Positions 48,008 through 56,220 of a stretch of 64,000 nucleotides of DNA are shown piece by piece. The stretch's first letter is position 1, and every line of letters starts with the position of its first letter. Under the pieces are notes generated by a model, which was given only the letters and a program-made list of their open reading frames with translations, did no database searches and was not told the DNA's origin. The DNA comes from JAGVSZ01 sp019137045. GTDB lineage: Bacteria > Pseudomonadota > Gammaproteobacteria > Burkholderiales > SG8-39. Location: the NCBI GenBank assembly GCA_046347635.1, contig JAXMFT010000008.1, forward strand, positions 1-64,000, in the 5' to 3' direction. The translations under genes and the position numbers were made by a program.

Positions 48008-48973
48008 TCACTCGGGTTCGATGCCGGCCGCCTTCACGAGGCGTCCCCAGTTGGGCGTGTCGGTCGCGACCAGCTTCTTCAGGGACTCCGGCGTGCCGGA
48101 GAACGCCTGCCCGCCGACGCGGGCATAGAACTCGTTCGCTGCGGGGGAGTCGGTGATCGCGTTGAAGAGCTCGGCGAGCCGCCGCACCAGGGGCTCGGGC
48201 GCTCCGGCCGGCAGGAACGCGGCGAACCAGTTCACCAGCTCGTAGTCGGGCACGCCGGCTTCCAGCATGGTCGGAACGTCGGGCGCGCTGGGCAGGCGCG
48301 TGGGCGCGGTGACCGCCAGCGCGCGCAGGCGCCCGGCGCGCACCTGGGGCAGGCCGGTCACGACGTCGGCGAACACGAAGTCGAGCCGGCCGCCGATGAG
48401 GTCGGTCAGCGCCGCCGGCACGCTCTTGTAGGGCACGTGCACGGCCTGCAGCCCGGCGCGGATCTTGTAGAGCTCGCCGGCGGCCTGCCCGGTGAAATTG
48501 CCGCTGCCGAAGTTGAGCTTGCCGGGCTGGGCGCGCATCAGCGCGCTCAGCTCCGCGACGCTGGCGACGGGCGTCTTCTGCGGATCGACCAGCAGAACGA
48601 AGCCCCAGCGCGCGATCGGCGCGACCGGGGCGAAATCCCGCGCCGGATCGAACGGCAGCTTCTTCATCAGGAACACGTTGGTCGTGATGGTGCTGTTGGG
48701 GGTGACGAGCACCGTGTAGCCGTCCGGCGCGGCGCGCTGCACCTCGGCCGCCGCGAGGTTGCCGAACGCGCCGACCTTGTTCACCACCACGATCGGCTGA
48801 CCCGTGGCCTCGCGCATGCGGTCGGCGTAGAACCGCGCGGTGGTGTCGATGCCGGTGCCGGCGGCATACCCGACCACGAAGGTGACGGCGCGCGCGGGAT
48901 AGGTGGTCGGCTGCGCCCAGACGGGCAGGGCGGCTAGGGTGACGACGAGAGCGAGCAGCGTGCGCATGGGCAC
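48008..48973 (-). CDS. Bug-family tripartite tricarboxylate transporter substrate-binding protein
   Basis: A 321-residue periplasmic protein. A short signal peptide (MRTLLALVVTLAALPVWA) is followed by the Bug/TctC pattern: YPARAVTFVVGYAAGTGIDTTARFYADRM, VVVNKVGAFGNLAAAEVQRAAPDGYTVLV, PFDPARDFAPVAPIARWGFVLLV, VPYKSVPAALTDLIGGRLDFVFADV. No tctA/tctB permease genes are near, so it is one of the orphan Bug proteins common in betaproteobacteria. Ligand is probably a carboxylic acid. The GTG at 48973 is favoured because CGGAGG lies at the right distance. The ATG two codons on is the alternative. Confidence 0.9.
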   Translation of the reverse strand: MPMRTLLALVVTLAALPVWAQPTTYPARAVTFVVGYAAGTGIDTTARFYADRMREATGQPIVVVNKVGAFGNLAAAEVQRAAPDGYTVLVTPNSTITTNVFLMKKLPFDPARDFAPVAPIARWGFVLLVDPQKTPVASVAELSALMRAQPGKLNFGSGNFTGQAAGELYKIRAGLQAVHVPYKSVPAALTDLIGGRLDFVFADVVTGLPQVRAGRLRALAVTAPTRLPSAPDVPTMLEAGVPDYELVNWFAAFLPAGAPEPLVRRLAELFNAITDSPAANEFYARVGGQAFSGTPESLKKLVATDTPNWGRLVKAAGIEPE

Positions 48974-49220
48974 TATCGTTTCCTCCGATTACCGATTGAG
49001 CAGGAAAGTGCGGGCGTCGCAGATCCGCGCCCGGGTTGCCTGCGGCGCGATCCTAACCGACCTCGTTCTCCAGCGCGATTCGCGGGCAGTCGGCTCGCTC
49101 CCGCCGCCATGCCTCCTGCCGCGTTGCCCTCGCAGCAGGCATTGCGCGGTACCTCTCGCTGCGCAAACCGTCCGCGAGCCACGGCCGTTCTGCGGCATCC
49201 GGGAGAAGTGTCCGTGGCCC
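48974..49220. other. Divergent intergenic region between Bug protein and cold-shock genes
   Basis: The left part of a 405-bp gene-free region. It must hold the promoter of the Bug-protein gene, though no convincing -35/-10 was found. No gene or repeat is recognised. The right part carries the cold-shock promoter and leader, listed separately. Confidence 0.35.
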
Positions 49221-49249
49221 TTGAAAAATGGCGCCTGCGGCCTCATAGT
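49221..49249 (+). promoter_or_regulatory. Candidate sigma-70 promoter of the cold-shock gene
   Basis: TTGAAA (49221-49226), a 17-bp spacer and CATAGT (49244-49249). Transcription would start near 49257 and leave a leader of about 120 nt before the ATG at 49379. Long structured leaders are characteristic of cspA-type cold-shock genes. A small hairpin (CGCGCA/TGCGCG, 49337-49352) lies in this leader. Confidence 0.5.
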
Positions 49250-49378
49250 ACGGGCATCGAATTTGCTTTCGGGTTCGTCGGCAGGATCCCCTCGCGGGCC
49301 CCGCTTCCGGTCTCTCCCATTGGCAATTTGACGCCACGCGCATTCCTGCGCGCGGCAACGCCAAACCTGGAGGCACCC

Positions 49379-49585
49379 ATGGCGACCGGCACCGTGAAAT
49401 TCTTCAACACCACGAAAGGCTTCGGCTTCATCCAGCCGGATGACGGTTCGAAGGACGTCTTCGTGCACATCTCCGCGGTCGAGCGCGCCGGACTCGGCAG
49501 TCTGAGCGAGAAGCAGAAAGTCTCGTTCGACCTCGAGAAAGGCAACAACGGCAAGACGTCCGCGGTGAACCTGAAGGCCCTGTAG
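49379..49585 (+). CDS. CspA-family cold-shock protein
   Basis: A 68-residue OB-fold nucleic-acid chaperone. Both RNA-binding motifs are intact: KGFGFIQP (RNP1) and VFVHISAVE (RNP2). Aromatics at the usual surface positions are present (VKFFNTTKGFGF). It melts mRNA structure at low temperature or during growth transitions. GGAGG lies 6 nt before the ATG. The upstream frame is open but is leader sequence, not coding. It is followed by two hairpins and then infA on the same strand. Confidence 0.95.
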   Translation: MATGTVKFFNTTKGFGFIQPDDGSKDVFVHISAVERAGLGSLSEKQKVSFDLEKGNNGKTSAVNLKAL

Positions 49586-49599
49586 TCCTCGACGGCGCA

Positions 49600-49617
49600 G
49601 CCCGCGTTTCCGCGGGC
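49600..49617 (+). terminator. Hairpin after the cold-shock gene
   Basis: A perfect 7-bp stem GCCCGCG/CGCGGGC with a TTTC loop, 15 bp after the csp stop. There is no T-run, so it may attenuate rather than fully terminate before infA. Confidence 0.5.
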
Positions 49618-49640
49618 CGGGGAAATCCTGCAAACGTCGC

Positions 49641-49662
49641 GATCGAAGGCAGGCCTTCGATC
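49641..49662 (+). promoter_or_regulatory. Second hairpin, in the infA leader
   Basis: A perfect 9-bp stem GATCGAAGG/CCTTCGATC with a CAGG loop, ending 22 bp before the infA ATG. Its position suggests control of infA mRNA stability or translation, or a site for RNA processing between csp and infA. Confidence 0.5.
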
Positions 49663-49684
49663 CGGCACCGAGACGAGGGCGGAC

Positions 49685-49957
49685 ATGGCGAAGGAAGAAG
49701 TCATCGAGATGGAGGGCGTGGTTGACGAAGTCCTGCCGAACACGCAGTTTCGCGTGACCCTGGCCAACGGCGCCGGTGTGCTCGCTTACGCCGCGGGCAA
49801 GATGAGGAAGCATCGCATCCGCATCCTGGCCGGCGACCAGGTCACCCTCGCGATGTCGCCGTACGACCTGACCAAAGGCCGCATCAACTTCCGGCACAAG
49901 GACGAGCGGGTGGCGACGACGCCGAACCGCCGCCCGTCGCACCTGCGGCGGCGCTAG
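49685..49957 (+). CDS. infA: Translation initiation factor IF-1
   Basis: A 90-residue S1/OB-fold protein: MAKEEVIEMEGVVDEVLPNTQFRVTLANG, then YAAGKMRKHRIRILAGDQVTLAMSPYDLTKGRINFRHK. This is the canonical IF-1 core. It differs from the shortest form by a basic tail (DERVATTPNRRPSHLRRR). IF-1 binds the 30S A site. Placement away from the ribosomal-protein operon and next to a cold-shock gene fits the second infA copy that many betaproteobacteria carry. A 9-bp hairpin precedes it. Confidence 0.95.
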   Translation: MAKEEVIEMEGVVDEVLPNTQFRVTLANGAGVLAYAAGKMRKHRIRILAGDQVTLAMSPYDLTKGRINFRHKDERVATTPNRRPSHLRRR

Positions 49958-49973
49958 CCCTGCGAGCGACGGC

Positions 49974-50144
49974 ATGGCCAAACCCAACTACGCGTTCGCA
50001 AGACGCCAGAGAGACCTCGCAAAGAAGCAGAAGAAGGAGGAGAAGCGGCGGCGAAAGCTCGCCGGGCAGCAGGAACAGCCTCCGCAGCCGACGGTTCCGC
50101 CGGCCGGCGGCGGAACGCCCGACACCGGGGAGATTGGCGGCTGA
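49974..50144 (+). CDS. Small highly basic protein (56 aa)
   Basis: A short gene starting 16 bp after the infA stop. The product begins MAKPNYAFARRQRDLAKKQKK, continues EEKRRRKLAGQQEQPPQ and ends in a Gly/Pro-rich tail. The N-terminal Lys/Arg helix resembles small conserved proteins of unknown function found in proteobacteria beside csp or infA genes, probably nucleic-acid or ribosome binding. The match to that group is from memory. No strong Shine-Dalgarno site is seen (GAGCGACGGC), so coupling to infA translation is possible. Confidence 0.65.
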   Translation: MAKPNYAFARRQRDLAKKQKKEEKRRRKLAGQQEQPPQPTVPPAGGGTPDTGEIGG

Positions 50145-50225
50145 TGCAACGGTTTGCGGCGGCAAGCGGGCCGCTGGCGGGCGCGCATGGTCCCCGCGCA
50201 CGCTGAGAGTCAAGGGAGGAGCACC

Positions 50226-50471
50226 TTGCGCGACATCCTGCAATGCCTCAAGAAGCACGGCGAGCGGCTCGATTGGGAGCTCGCCGAGGAGACGGGCATG
50301 CCGCTTCCGACGGTGCGCGAGGGCCTCGCGCGCCTGGCGGCCGCGGGTGAGATCATCACCTGCAACCTGACCCGATTCGAGCGCGGCACCCCAACCGAGG
50401 CGCTGGTGTGCCGCATCGCGGGCTACGTTCCGCCGCGAGCGCCCGGTCGTAAGCCGAACCCGGCGACGTAG
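50226..50471 (+). CDS. Small winged-helix DNA-binding protein
   Basis: An 81-residue protein: LRDILQCLKKHGERLDWELAEETGMPLPTVREGLARLAAAGEIITCNLTRFERGTPTEALVCRIAGYVPP. The helix-turn-helix and the following wing are typical of one-domain winged-helix regulators (ArsR/FaeA-like plan). A TTG start at 50226 with GGGAGGA five bases upstream fits better than the earlier in-frame ATGs, whose residues look non-coding. It is 81 bp downstream of the small basic protein gene. Target genes are unknown. Confidence 0.65.
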   Translation: MRDILQCLKKHGERLDWELAEETGMPLPTVREGLARLAAAGEIITCNLTRFERGTPTEALVCRIAGYVPPRAPGRKPNPAT

Positions 50472-51001
50472 TCAGGGGAGCCTGACCAGCCAGCGCCATC
50501 GGAGGTCGGACCCCGGCGCTTCCGTCTCGCTCGCCGGCGCAAGGGGTCGAACGCGTCGTCGATGGCGATGCAGCGCACAGGGGCCCGGCGGCGGGTAGCG
50601 CAACGCCACCCGCGCGGGGATCAGCGCTTTGCTCCACCTGCGGCCCCGCTGCTCGTCAGTCCCGGCCATCTTTCGAACACCAAGTTCCTTCACGTCAACG
50701 CGACCGACGACGAGCGTCGCGGCCTGCTCGCGGCCGCCTTTTTCGCGTGCCGGGCGATCGGCGCATGGCGGCACGATCCGGCGTGCCGCTCGGGCGTCGC
50801 GATATACTGGCCCGCGCGAACCGGTCGCGTCGCCTCGGACGTGGCCGGTGCTTCGCTCGTGGCGACACTCGCGACGAGAGAGACGGCCGGGCAGTGCGCC
50901 GGTTCGGTGCGATCCCGCGAGGCGGGCGAGGTCGGCTGGCTGCCGGATCTCGCCTCCAGGGTGAATCGGCAGCCCGATGCACGAGTCGATGCGACACGGC
51001 G
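50472..51001. other. Intergenic stretch, no gene recognised
   Basis: 530 bp before the LysR gene. Several frames are open because of the high GC content, but none shows a family motif, and codon quality is poor. On the minus strand nothing follows from the convergent operon, which ends at 51937. It should hold the lysR promoter. No convincing boxes or operators were found by eye. Confidence 0.35.
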
Positions 51002-51982
51002 ATGCGCCTGCGGCACGTTGAAATCCTCCATGCGATCCGGCAGGCCGGCTCGATCAGCGGTGCGGCCGAACTGCTCTCCATCACCCAGCCCGCGGTCAGC
51101 AAGATCCTGAAGCACGCGGAGCAGCAACTCGGGTTCGCGGTCTTCCGGCGCATCCGCGGGCAGCTGCGGCCGACCGATCAGGGCGAGGCGCTCCTCGGGG
51201 AGGTGGAGAAGGTCTACGAGGTGCTCGACCGCACGCACCGCGCCGCCCATTTCATCCGCCAGGGTCTCGACACGCACTTGCGGGTGGTGTGCCTCCCGAG
51301 CCTCGGCATCGGCGTGATCCCGGCCGCGGTGCGGCTGTTCCGCGCGCGTCAGCCGCGCACGACGCTGGAGATCGCCTGCCGGCACACGCACGAGATGAAC
51401 GGCGCGCTGCTCGCGCGCGAGTTCGATCTGGGCATCGGCTTCGGGCCGGTGGACGGCACGGAGCGCGTGCCGGGAATCGACTGCTCGCTCCTCACCACCG
51501 GGGAGATGGTCTTCATCGACCGGGCGGCGCGCGACGCCGCGGACGGGCGCGGTGCGATCCAGCTGGCGGAGATCGATCCCGAGCGGCTGATCGGGCTCAA
51601 TTCGAGTCACTACCTCGGGGTCGCCTTGCGCGGCGTGCTCGACCGGGAGGGCGTCGCGCCGTTTCCCGCCATCCAGGTGCAGACCTACTACGTCGCCCTC
51701 GCGCTCGTCGCCGCCGGCACCGGCTGCGCCGTCATCGACGAGTTCACCGCGCTCGCGCCTCCCGCGGGCGTCGTGGTGCGGCCGATCGACCCGGCGCTGC
51801 GCTTCGGGGTGTACGCGTACACCCGGGCGCAGCAACCCGCGTCGAAGCGGGCCGTCGAGTTCCTGGACTGCGTCCGGGCGGCGTGCGCGGAAGAGTCGTC
51901 GGTCCGCGCGCGCGCTGCGCGACCGGCCGCCGAGGCTCAGCCGCGCACCGCCAGCAGGGCGCTCACCAGCGGCTCGATCTGA
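51002..51982 (+). CDS. LysR family regulator, probable regulator of the adjacent catabolic operon
   Basis: A 326-residue LysR protein. HTH residues 1-60 (MRLRHVEILHAIRQAGSISGAAELLSITQPAVSKILKHAEQQLGFAVFRR) are followed by the effector domain (LRVVCLPSLGIGVIPAAVRLFRARQPRTTLEI; REFDLGIGFGPV; YVALALVAAGTGCAVIDEFTAL). It resembles the subgroup controlling amino-acid or opine catabolism. The ATG at 51002 matches the family opening. Its last 46 bp overlap the convergent aminotransferase gene, the final gene of the large minus-strand operon, which makes it the likely local regulator. Confidence 0.9.
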   Translation: MRLRHVEILHAIRQAGSISGAAELLSITQPAVSKILKHAEQQLGFAVFRRIRGQLRPTDQGEALLGEVEKVYEVLDRTHRAAHFIRQGLDTHLRVVCLPSLGIGVIPAAVRLFRARQPRTTLEIACRHTHEMNGALLAREFDLGIGFGPVDGTERVPGIDCSLLTTGEMVFIDRAARDAADGRGAIQLAEIDPERLIGLNSSHYLGVALRGVLDREGVAPFPAIQVQTYYVALALVAAGTGCAVIDEFTALAPPAGVVVRPIDPALRFGVYAYTRAQQPASKRAVEFLDCVRAACAEESSVRARAARPAAEAQPRTASRALTSGSI

Positions 51983-53118
51983 TTCGCGCGCAGCCCGGCC
52001 AGGTTCGCGCGCCCGTCGGCGACGACGTAGATGCCGTGCTCGCGCCGGAGCCGGTCTGCCTGCCGCTCGTCCACGCCGAGCAGCGAGAACATGCCGCGGT
52101 GGCGCAGCAGGAAGTCGTAGCGTTCGGTCCCGGTGCGCGTGCGGAACGCCGCCGCGAGCGCGCGCCGGGTGGCGACGACCGCGCCGCGCATCGCGGCGAG
52201 CTCGTCCCGCCAGCGCGCCGCGAGAGCCGGATCCTCGAGCACGATGCGCACGATCGACGCGCCGTGGTCAGGCGGCATCGAGTACGCGATCCGCGCGCAG
52301 ACGACCAGCTGGCTGAGCGCCACGTCGGCCTGGGCGGGGGTCGCGCCGAGCACGAACGCGGCGCCGGTGCGCTCGCGGTAGATGCCGAAATTCTTCGAGC
52401 AGGACGTCGCGACGGCCATCTCCGGCACGCGTCCGGCGAGCAGCCGCACGGCGGCAGCGTCCTCGTCCAGGCCGTCGCCGAAGCCCTGGTAGGCGAGGTC
52501 GACGAACGGAAACAGCCCCTTGCGCACCAGCAGGTCGGCGAGCTCGCGCCACTCCGCCGCCGTCGGATCGGCCCCGCTCGGGTTGTGGCAGCAGCCGTGG
52601 AGCAGCACCGCGTCGCCGGCGGCGGCTCCCCCCAGCGCATCGAGCAGCGCGTCGAACCGGATGCCGCCGGTCGCCGGGTCGAAGTACGGATAGCGCCGGA
52701 TGGCGAGGCCCGCATCCGCCATGATCGACTCGTGGTTCACCCAGGTCGGGTCGGGCAGCCACACCGTCGCCCCCGGACGTGCGCGCGCAAGCAGCCCGGC
52801 GAGGATGCGCAGCGCGCCCGCCCCGCCCGGCGTCTGCACCGCGCGGATCCGGCTCGCATCGCCGTCTCCGAACACGAGGCGCTGGACCGCCGCGTTGAAC
52901 GCCGCGTCGCCCGCGGGGCCGACGTACGACTTGGTGGTCTCGCCCTCGTAGAGCCGCCGCTCGGCCGCGCGGACGGCTGCGAGGATGGGTGTGCGCCCCG
53001 ACTCGTCGCGGTACACCCCGATGCTCAGGTCCATCTTCCCCGGACGCGGATCGTCGCGCACGAGCGCGATCAGCGACAGGATCCGGTCGGGTTCAGCCTT
53101 GCGCAGCGCTTCAAGCAT
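51937..53118 (-). CDS. Aromatic amino acid / aspartate aminotransferase (class I)
   Basis: A 393-residue PLP enzyme of the TyrB/AspC subgroup Ia. It has DLSIGVYRDESGRTPIL, YVGPAGDAAFNAAVQRLVFGD, WLPDPTWVNHESI, HGCCHNPSGADPT (PLP-binding Asn), VDLAYQGFG (Asp/Tyr) and SCSKNFGIYRERTG with PLP lysine Lys242, plus the C-terminal substrate-carboxylate region MFSLLG. It would transaminate aromatic or imidazole amino acids with 2-oxoglutarate. It overlaps the FAD-dehydrogenase gene by 8 bp, so it ends the operon. In context it could interconvert histidine and imidazolepyruvate (inference). Confidence 0.93.
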   Translation of the reverse strand: MLEALRKAEPDRILSLIALVRDDPRPGKMDLSIGVYRDESGRTPILAAVRAAERRLYEGETTKSYVGPAGDAAFNAAVQRLVFGDGDASRIRAVQTPGGAGALRILAGLLARARPGATVWLPDPTWVNHESIMADAGLAIRRYPYFDPATGGIRFDALLDALGGAAAGDAVLLHGCCHNPSGADPTAAEWRELADLLVRKGLFPFVDLAYQGFGDGLDEDAAAVRLLAGRVPEMAVATSCSKNFGIYRERTGAAFVLGATPAQADVALSQLVVCARIAYSMPPDHGASIVRIVLEDPALAARWRDELAAMRGAVVATRRALAAAFRTRTGTERYDFLLRHRGMFSLLGVDERQADRLRREHGIYVVADGRANLAGLRANQIEPLVSALLAVRG

Positions 53119-54559
53119 GGTCGTGGTCTCCGACGGCAGGCGCGCCGAGGATCTTCCCCGGATTCAGCACGCCCTGTGGATCGAATGCGCGCTTGATCGC
53201 GCGCATCAGGTCGAGCTCCCGCGCGGGGCGCATCCGGGCGAGCGCCGCGCGCTTGGTCTGGCCGATCCCGTGCTCCGCGCTCACCGTCCCGCCCAGCCCG
53301 ACGGCGATGTCCTCGATCGCGCGCGCCATGTCTCCCGCGGCGGCGCGCAATGCGGCGTCGCCCCCGCCTGCAGGAGGGAGCACGTTGAGATGGATATTCC
53401 CGTCGCCGATGTGCCCGAAGGCCACCGGCACGCAGCCCGGCACGCGCGCCGCGCAGTCCGCGGCCACCCGCTCGATGAACTCGGGCACCCTGACCACCGG
53501 CACGGCGGTGTCGGTCTTCACGATGTGGTACGAAGCCGCACCCATTGCGTGAACGATGCCCTCGCGCAGCGACCACATCGCGCGGCGCTGCGCGGCGGAG
53601 GTCGCGATCGCGCCGGCGCGCACCACCCCCTGGTCGAGCGCCTGCGCGAGCAGCTCCTCGAACGCCGCGCGCAGGTCGAAATGGCGGCTGGTGCTCTCGC
53701 ATTCGAGCAGCACGTACCAGGGCAGCCGCTCGGCGAAAGGCTCGCGCGCGGCTCCGGTGTGCGCGAAGTGCAGGTCGAGGCCGGCGCGACCCATCAGCTC
53801 GAACGCGCTGATCGCCTCGCCGAGCGCGCCGCGCGCGCGCACGAAGAGCGCGATCGCCTGCTCCGGCGCGGCGAGCCCGAGAATTGCGGTCTCGCGTCCG
53901 ATCGCCTCGGGGCGCATGCGCAGCGCGGCGGCGGTGATGACCGCGAGCGTGCCCTCCGAGCCGAGGATGAGGTGCCGCAGGTCGTAGCCGGCGTTGCACT
54001 TGGGCAGCGCCGCGGGCAGGCCGAGCACCGTTCCGTCGGCGAGCACCGCCTCGACGCCGAGGACCTGCTCGCGCGCCATGCCGTAGCGGACCACGTTGTT
54101 GCCGCCCGCGTTGGTCGCGAGGTTGCCGCCGATCATGCTCGTGCCCGCGCCGCCGTGGTCCAGGCCGACCGTGCGTCCCGCGCCGGCCGCGGCCTCGCGC
54201 ACCTCGTGCAGGGTGCAGCCGGCCTCGGCCACCAGCACGTTGCCGACCGGATCGACCGCGCGGATCCGGCGCAGTCGTTCGAGCGAGAGGACCACCGCGT
54301 GCTGGCCGGGCAGGGGGAGCGAGCCGCCGGCGTACCCCGTGCCGCCGCCGCGCGGGACGACCGGCATCCCCGCGTCCCGGCAGGCGACGACGACACGCGC
54401 CACCTCGGCGGTGTCCGCCGGCCGCACGACGCACGCGATTCCGTCCGCGGCGCGCATGGCGCTGTCGGCGCGGTAGCGGGCAAAGTCTTCCGGCGCCGTG
54501 AGCACGGCGCCATCGCCGAGGAGGGCGCGCAGCCGCGCGGCGATCGACTGTCGGTCCAC
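53111..54559 (-). CDS. FAD-linked 2-hydroxyacid dehydrogenase (GlcD/D-lactate dehydrogenase type)
   Basis: A 482-residue flavoenzyme of the vanillyl-alcohol-oxidase/FAD_binding_4 family. The FAD loop is PRGGGTGYAGG (69-79), with MIGGNLATNAGGNNVVRYG and HLILGSEGTLAVIT in the FAD domain. The C-terminal oxidase domain has FGHIGDGNIHLNVLPP (metal/substrate histidines) and GTVSAEHGIGQTKR. Family members oxidise D-lactate, glycolate, D-2-hydroxyglutarate or aromatic 2-hydroxyacids to 2-oxoacids. GTG at 54559 is the family-like start. Between HAL and an aminotransferase, an imidazolelactate-like hydroxyacid is an attractive substrate (inference). Confidence 0.9.
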   Translation of the reverse strand: MDRQSIAARLRALLGDGAVLTAPEDFARYRADSAMRAADGIACVVRPADTAEVARVVVACRDAGMPVVPRGGGTGYAGGSLPLPGQHAVVLSLERLRRIRAVDPVGNVLVAEAGCTLHEVREAAAGAGRTVGLDHGGAGTSMIGGNLATNAGGNNVVRYGMAREQVLGVEAVLADGTVLGLPAALPKCNAGYDLRHLILGSEGTLAVITAAALRMRPEAIGRETAILGLAAPEQAIALFVRARGALGEAISAFELMGRAGLDLHFAHTGAAREPFAERLPWYVLLECESTSRHFDLRAAFEELLAQALDQGVVRAGAIATSAAQRRAMWSLREGIVHAMGAASYHIVKTDTAVPVVRVPEFIERVAADCAARVPGCVPVAFGHIGDGNIHLNVLPPAGGGDAALRAAAGDMARAIEDIAVGLGGTVSAEHGIGQTKRAALARMRPARELDLMRAIKRAFDPQGVLNPGKILGAPAVGDHDHA

Positions 54560-54569
54560 CCGCGCAGCC

Positions 54570-56186
54570 TCAGCCGAGCAGGCCGACCGCCTGCTCGACC
54601 GCATCGAGGACCGCCCCCGAGCGCGCGAGCCCGATCGCCGGCCCGGTCTGCGCGGGCATGTAGCCGTCGTCCATCTGGAACGGGATCGCCTCGCGCAGCA
54701 CCCGCAGCGCAACCCCGGTTCCCTCTCCCAGGGCGAAGCCGCCGAGCTGCGCCTCGGTGACGAAGAGGGCGCGGGCGGCGATCAGGTACTCGATGCCGAG
54801 GATCTTCGGCAGGTTGTCGATGATCTGCCGGGTGCGGCGGCAGGCCCACGTCGCCATGCTGACGTGGTCCTCCTGGTTGCTCTTGGTGGGAATGGTGTCC
54901 ACGCTCGCCGGAAAGCAGAGCGTCTTGTTCTCGGAGGCCACCGCGGCGGCGGAGCAGGAGATCACCGCGTAGCCGCAGTTCAGCCCGGCCGGCTGCCCGC
55001 AGAGGTTGGGCGGCAGGCCGTAGCTCAGCGTCGAGTCGCAGAGCGCGAACAGCCGGCGCTCGGAGATGTTGCCGATCTCCGCGAGCGACATGGCGAGGAT
55101 GTCCATCGCGAAGGCGATCGGCTCGCAGTGGAAGTTGCCCCCGGACAGGAACTCGAGCTTCCCGGCGTCGTTCCAGAACACGAGGGGGTTGTCGGTCGCC
55201 GCGTTGAGCTCCCGCTCGACGACCGTCTTGGCGTGGAGGAGGTTGTCGCGGCAGGCCCCGTGCACCTGCGGCAGGCAGCGGAAGGAGTACTGGTCCTGGA
55301 CGCGCGGCGCGTACTGCGGGTGCAGCACGTCGTCGGGGAGGCGCACCGCCCTGGCGGCCTCGGTCATGCGCGCGGTGTTGCGCACGAGCCGGCGGACGTT
55401 CTCGGCCACCGCGATCTGCCCGGGCTGACGGCGGGCCGCGTGGATGCGCGCGTCGAAGGCGGCCTGCTCGCCGCGCACCGCCTCGAGACTGAGCGCCCCG
55501 GCGACGTCGGCCTGGCGCATCAGGCGCTCGCCGTCGTGGATCGCCAGGGCGGCCATCGCGGCGCACAGGCTGTTCCCGTTGATCAGCGCGAGGCAGTCCT
55601 TGGCCTTGAGCGCAAACTCGACCGGCTTGATCCCGGCCTTGGCGAGCGCGGCCGGCGCGGGCATGCGCACGCCGTCGAACCAAGCCTCGGCCGCGGGGTA
55701 GCCGATCAGCACCGAGACCATGTGCGCGAGCGGGGCGAGGTCGCCGCTCGCGCCCACCGACCCCTGCAGCGGCACGACCGGGTGCACGCCCCGGTTCAGC
55801 AGCTCGATCAACCGGTCGACGACCTCGATGCGCAGCCCCGAAGCGCCGAGGCAGAACGCGTTGATGCGCACCGCCATCATCGCCCGCACCACGTCCTCGG
55901 GCGCAGGGTCGCCGACGCCGCTGCAGTGGGAGAGCACGATGTTGAGCTGGAAGCGGTCGTTGTCGGCCTGCGAGATCGTGTAGTCCTTGAGCTTCCCGAC
56001 CCCGGTGTTGAAGCCGTAGGTCGGCGGCGCATCCTCGCGCAGCCAGTGCTCGTCGATGTAGCGGCGCACGCGCCGAATCTCTTCCCGCGCGCCGGAAGCT
56101 AGGGCGACTTTCGCGCCGCCGCGCGCGATTGCGACGATGTCTGCGATGGTGAGCGTATTGCCGTCTAGTTGGATCGTCTTGGTCAT
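54570..56186 (-). CDS. hutH: Histidine ammonia-lyase (aromatic amino acid lyase family)
   Basis: A 538-residue MIO enzyme that would deaminate histidine to trans-urocanate. The MIO-forming triad Ala146-Ser147-Gly148 lies in QGSVGASGDLAPLAHM. Also present are Tyr57 in YGFNTGVG, Ser86-His87 in NIVLSHCSGVG (the Ser-His pair typical of histidine rather than Phe lyases), GNSLCAA, QDQYSFRCLPQVHGA and ENKTLCFPASVDTIPTKSNQEDHVS. It is slightly longer than P. putida HutH. It lies 34 bp after dctM and 10 bp before the FAD gene, in an operon with urocanate hydratase. Precise substrate (histidine or a derivative) is not proven. Confidence 0.92.
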   Translation of the reverse strand: MTKTIQLDGNTLTIADIVAIARGGAKVALASGAREEIRRVRRYIDEHWLREDAPPTYGFNTGVGKLKDYTISQADNDRFQLNIVLSHCSGVGDPAPEDVVRAMMAVRINAFCLGASGLRIEVVDRLIELLNRGVHPVVPLQGSVGASGDLAPLAHMVSVLIGYPAAEAWFDGVRMPAPAALAKAGIKPVEFALKAKDCLALINGNSLCAAMAALAIHDGERLMRQADVAGALSLEAVRGEQAAFDARIHAARRQPGQIAVAENVRRLVRNTARMTEAARAVRLPDDVLHPQYAPRVQDQYSFRCLPQVHGACRDNLLHAKTVVERELNAATDNPLVFWNDAGKLEFLSGGNFHCEPIAFAMDILAMSLAEIGNISERRLFALCDSTLSYGLPPNLCGQPAGLNCGYAVISCSAAAVASENKTLCFPASVDTIPTKSNQEDHVSMATWACRRTRQIIDNLPKILGIEYLIAARALFVTEAQLGGFALGEGTGVALRVLREAIPFQMDDGYMPAQTGPAIGLARSGAVLDAVEQAVGLLG

Positions 56187-56220
56187 GATGGTGAGGCGCC
56201 AAGCGCCGTTGATTGCGGAA

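Noticed and set aside
54570..56186. Calling the lyase an ergothionase outright
   Set aside because: The ASG triad for MIO formation and the histidine-lyase Ser-His pair are present, which favours an ammonia-lyase. Ergothioneine remains only a pathway-level hypothesis.
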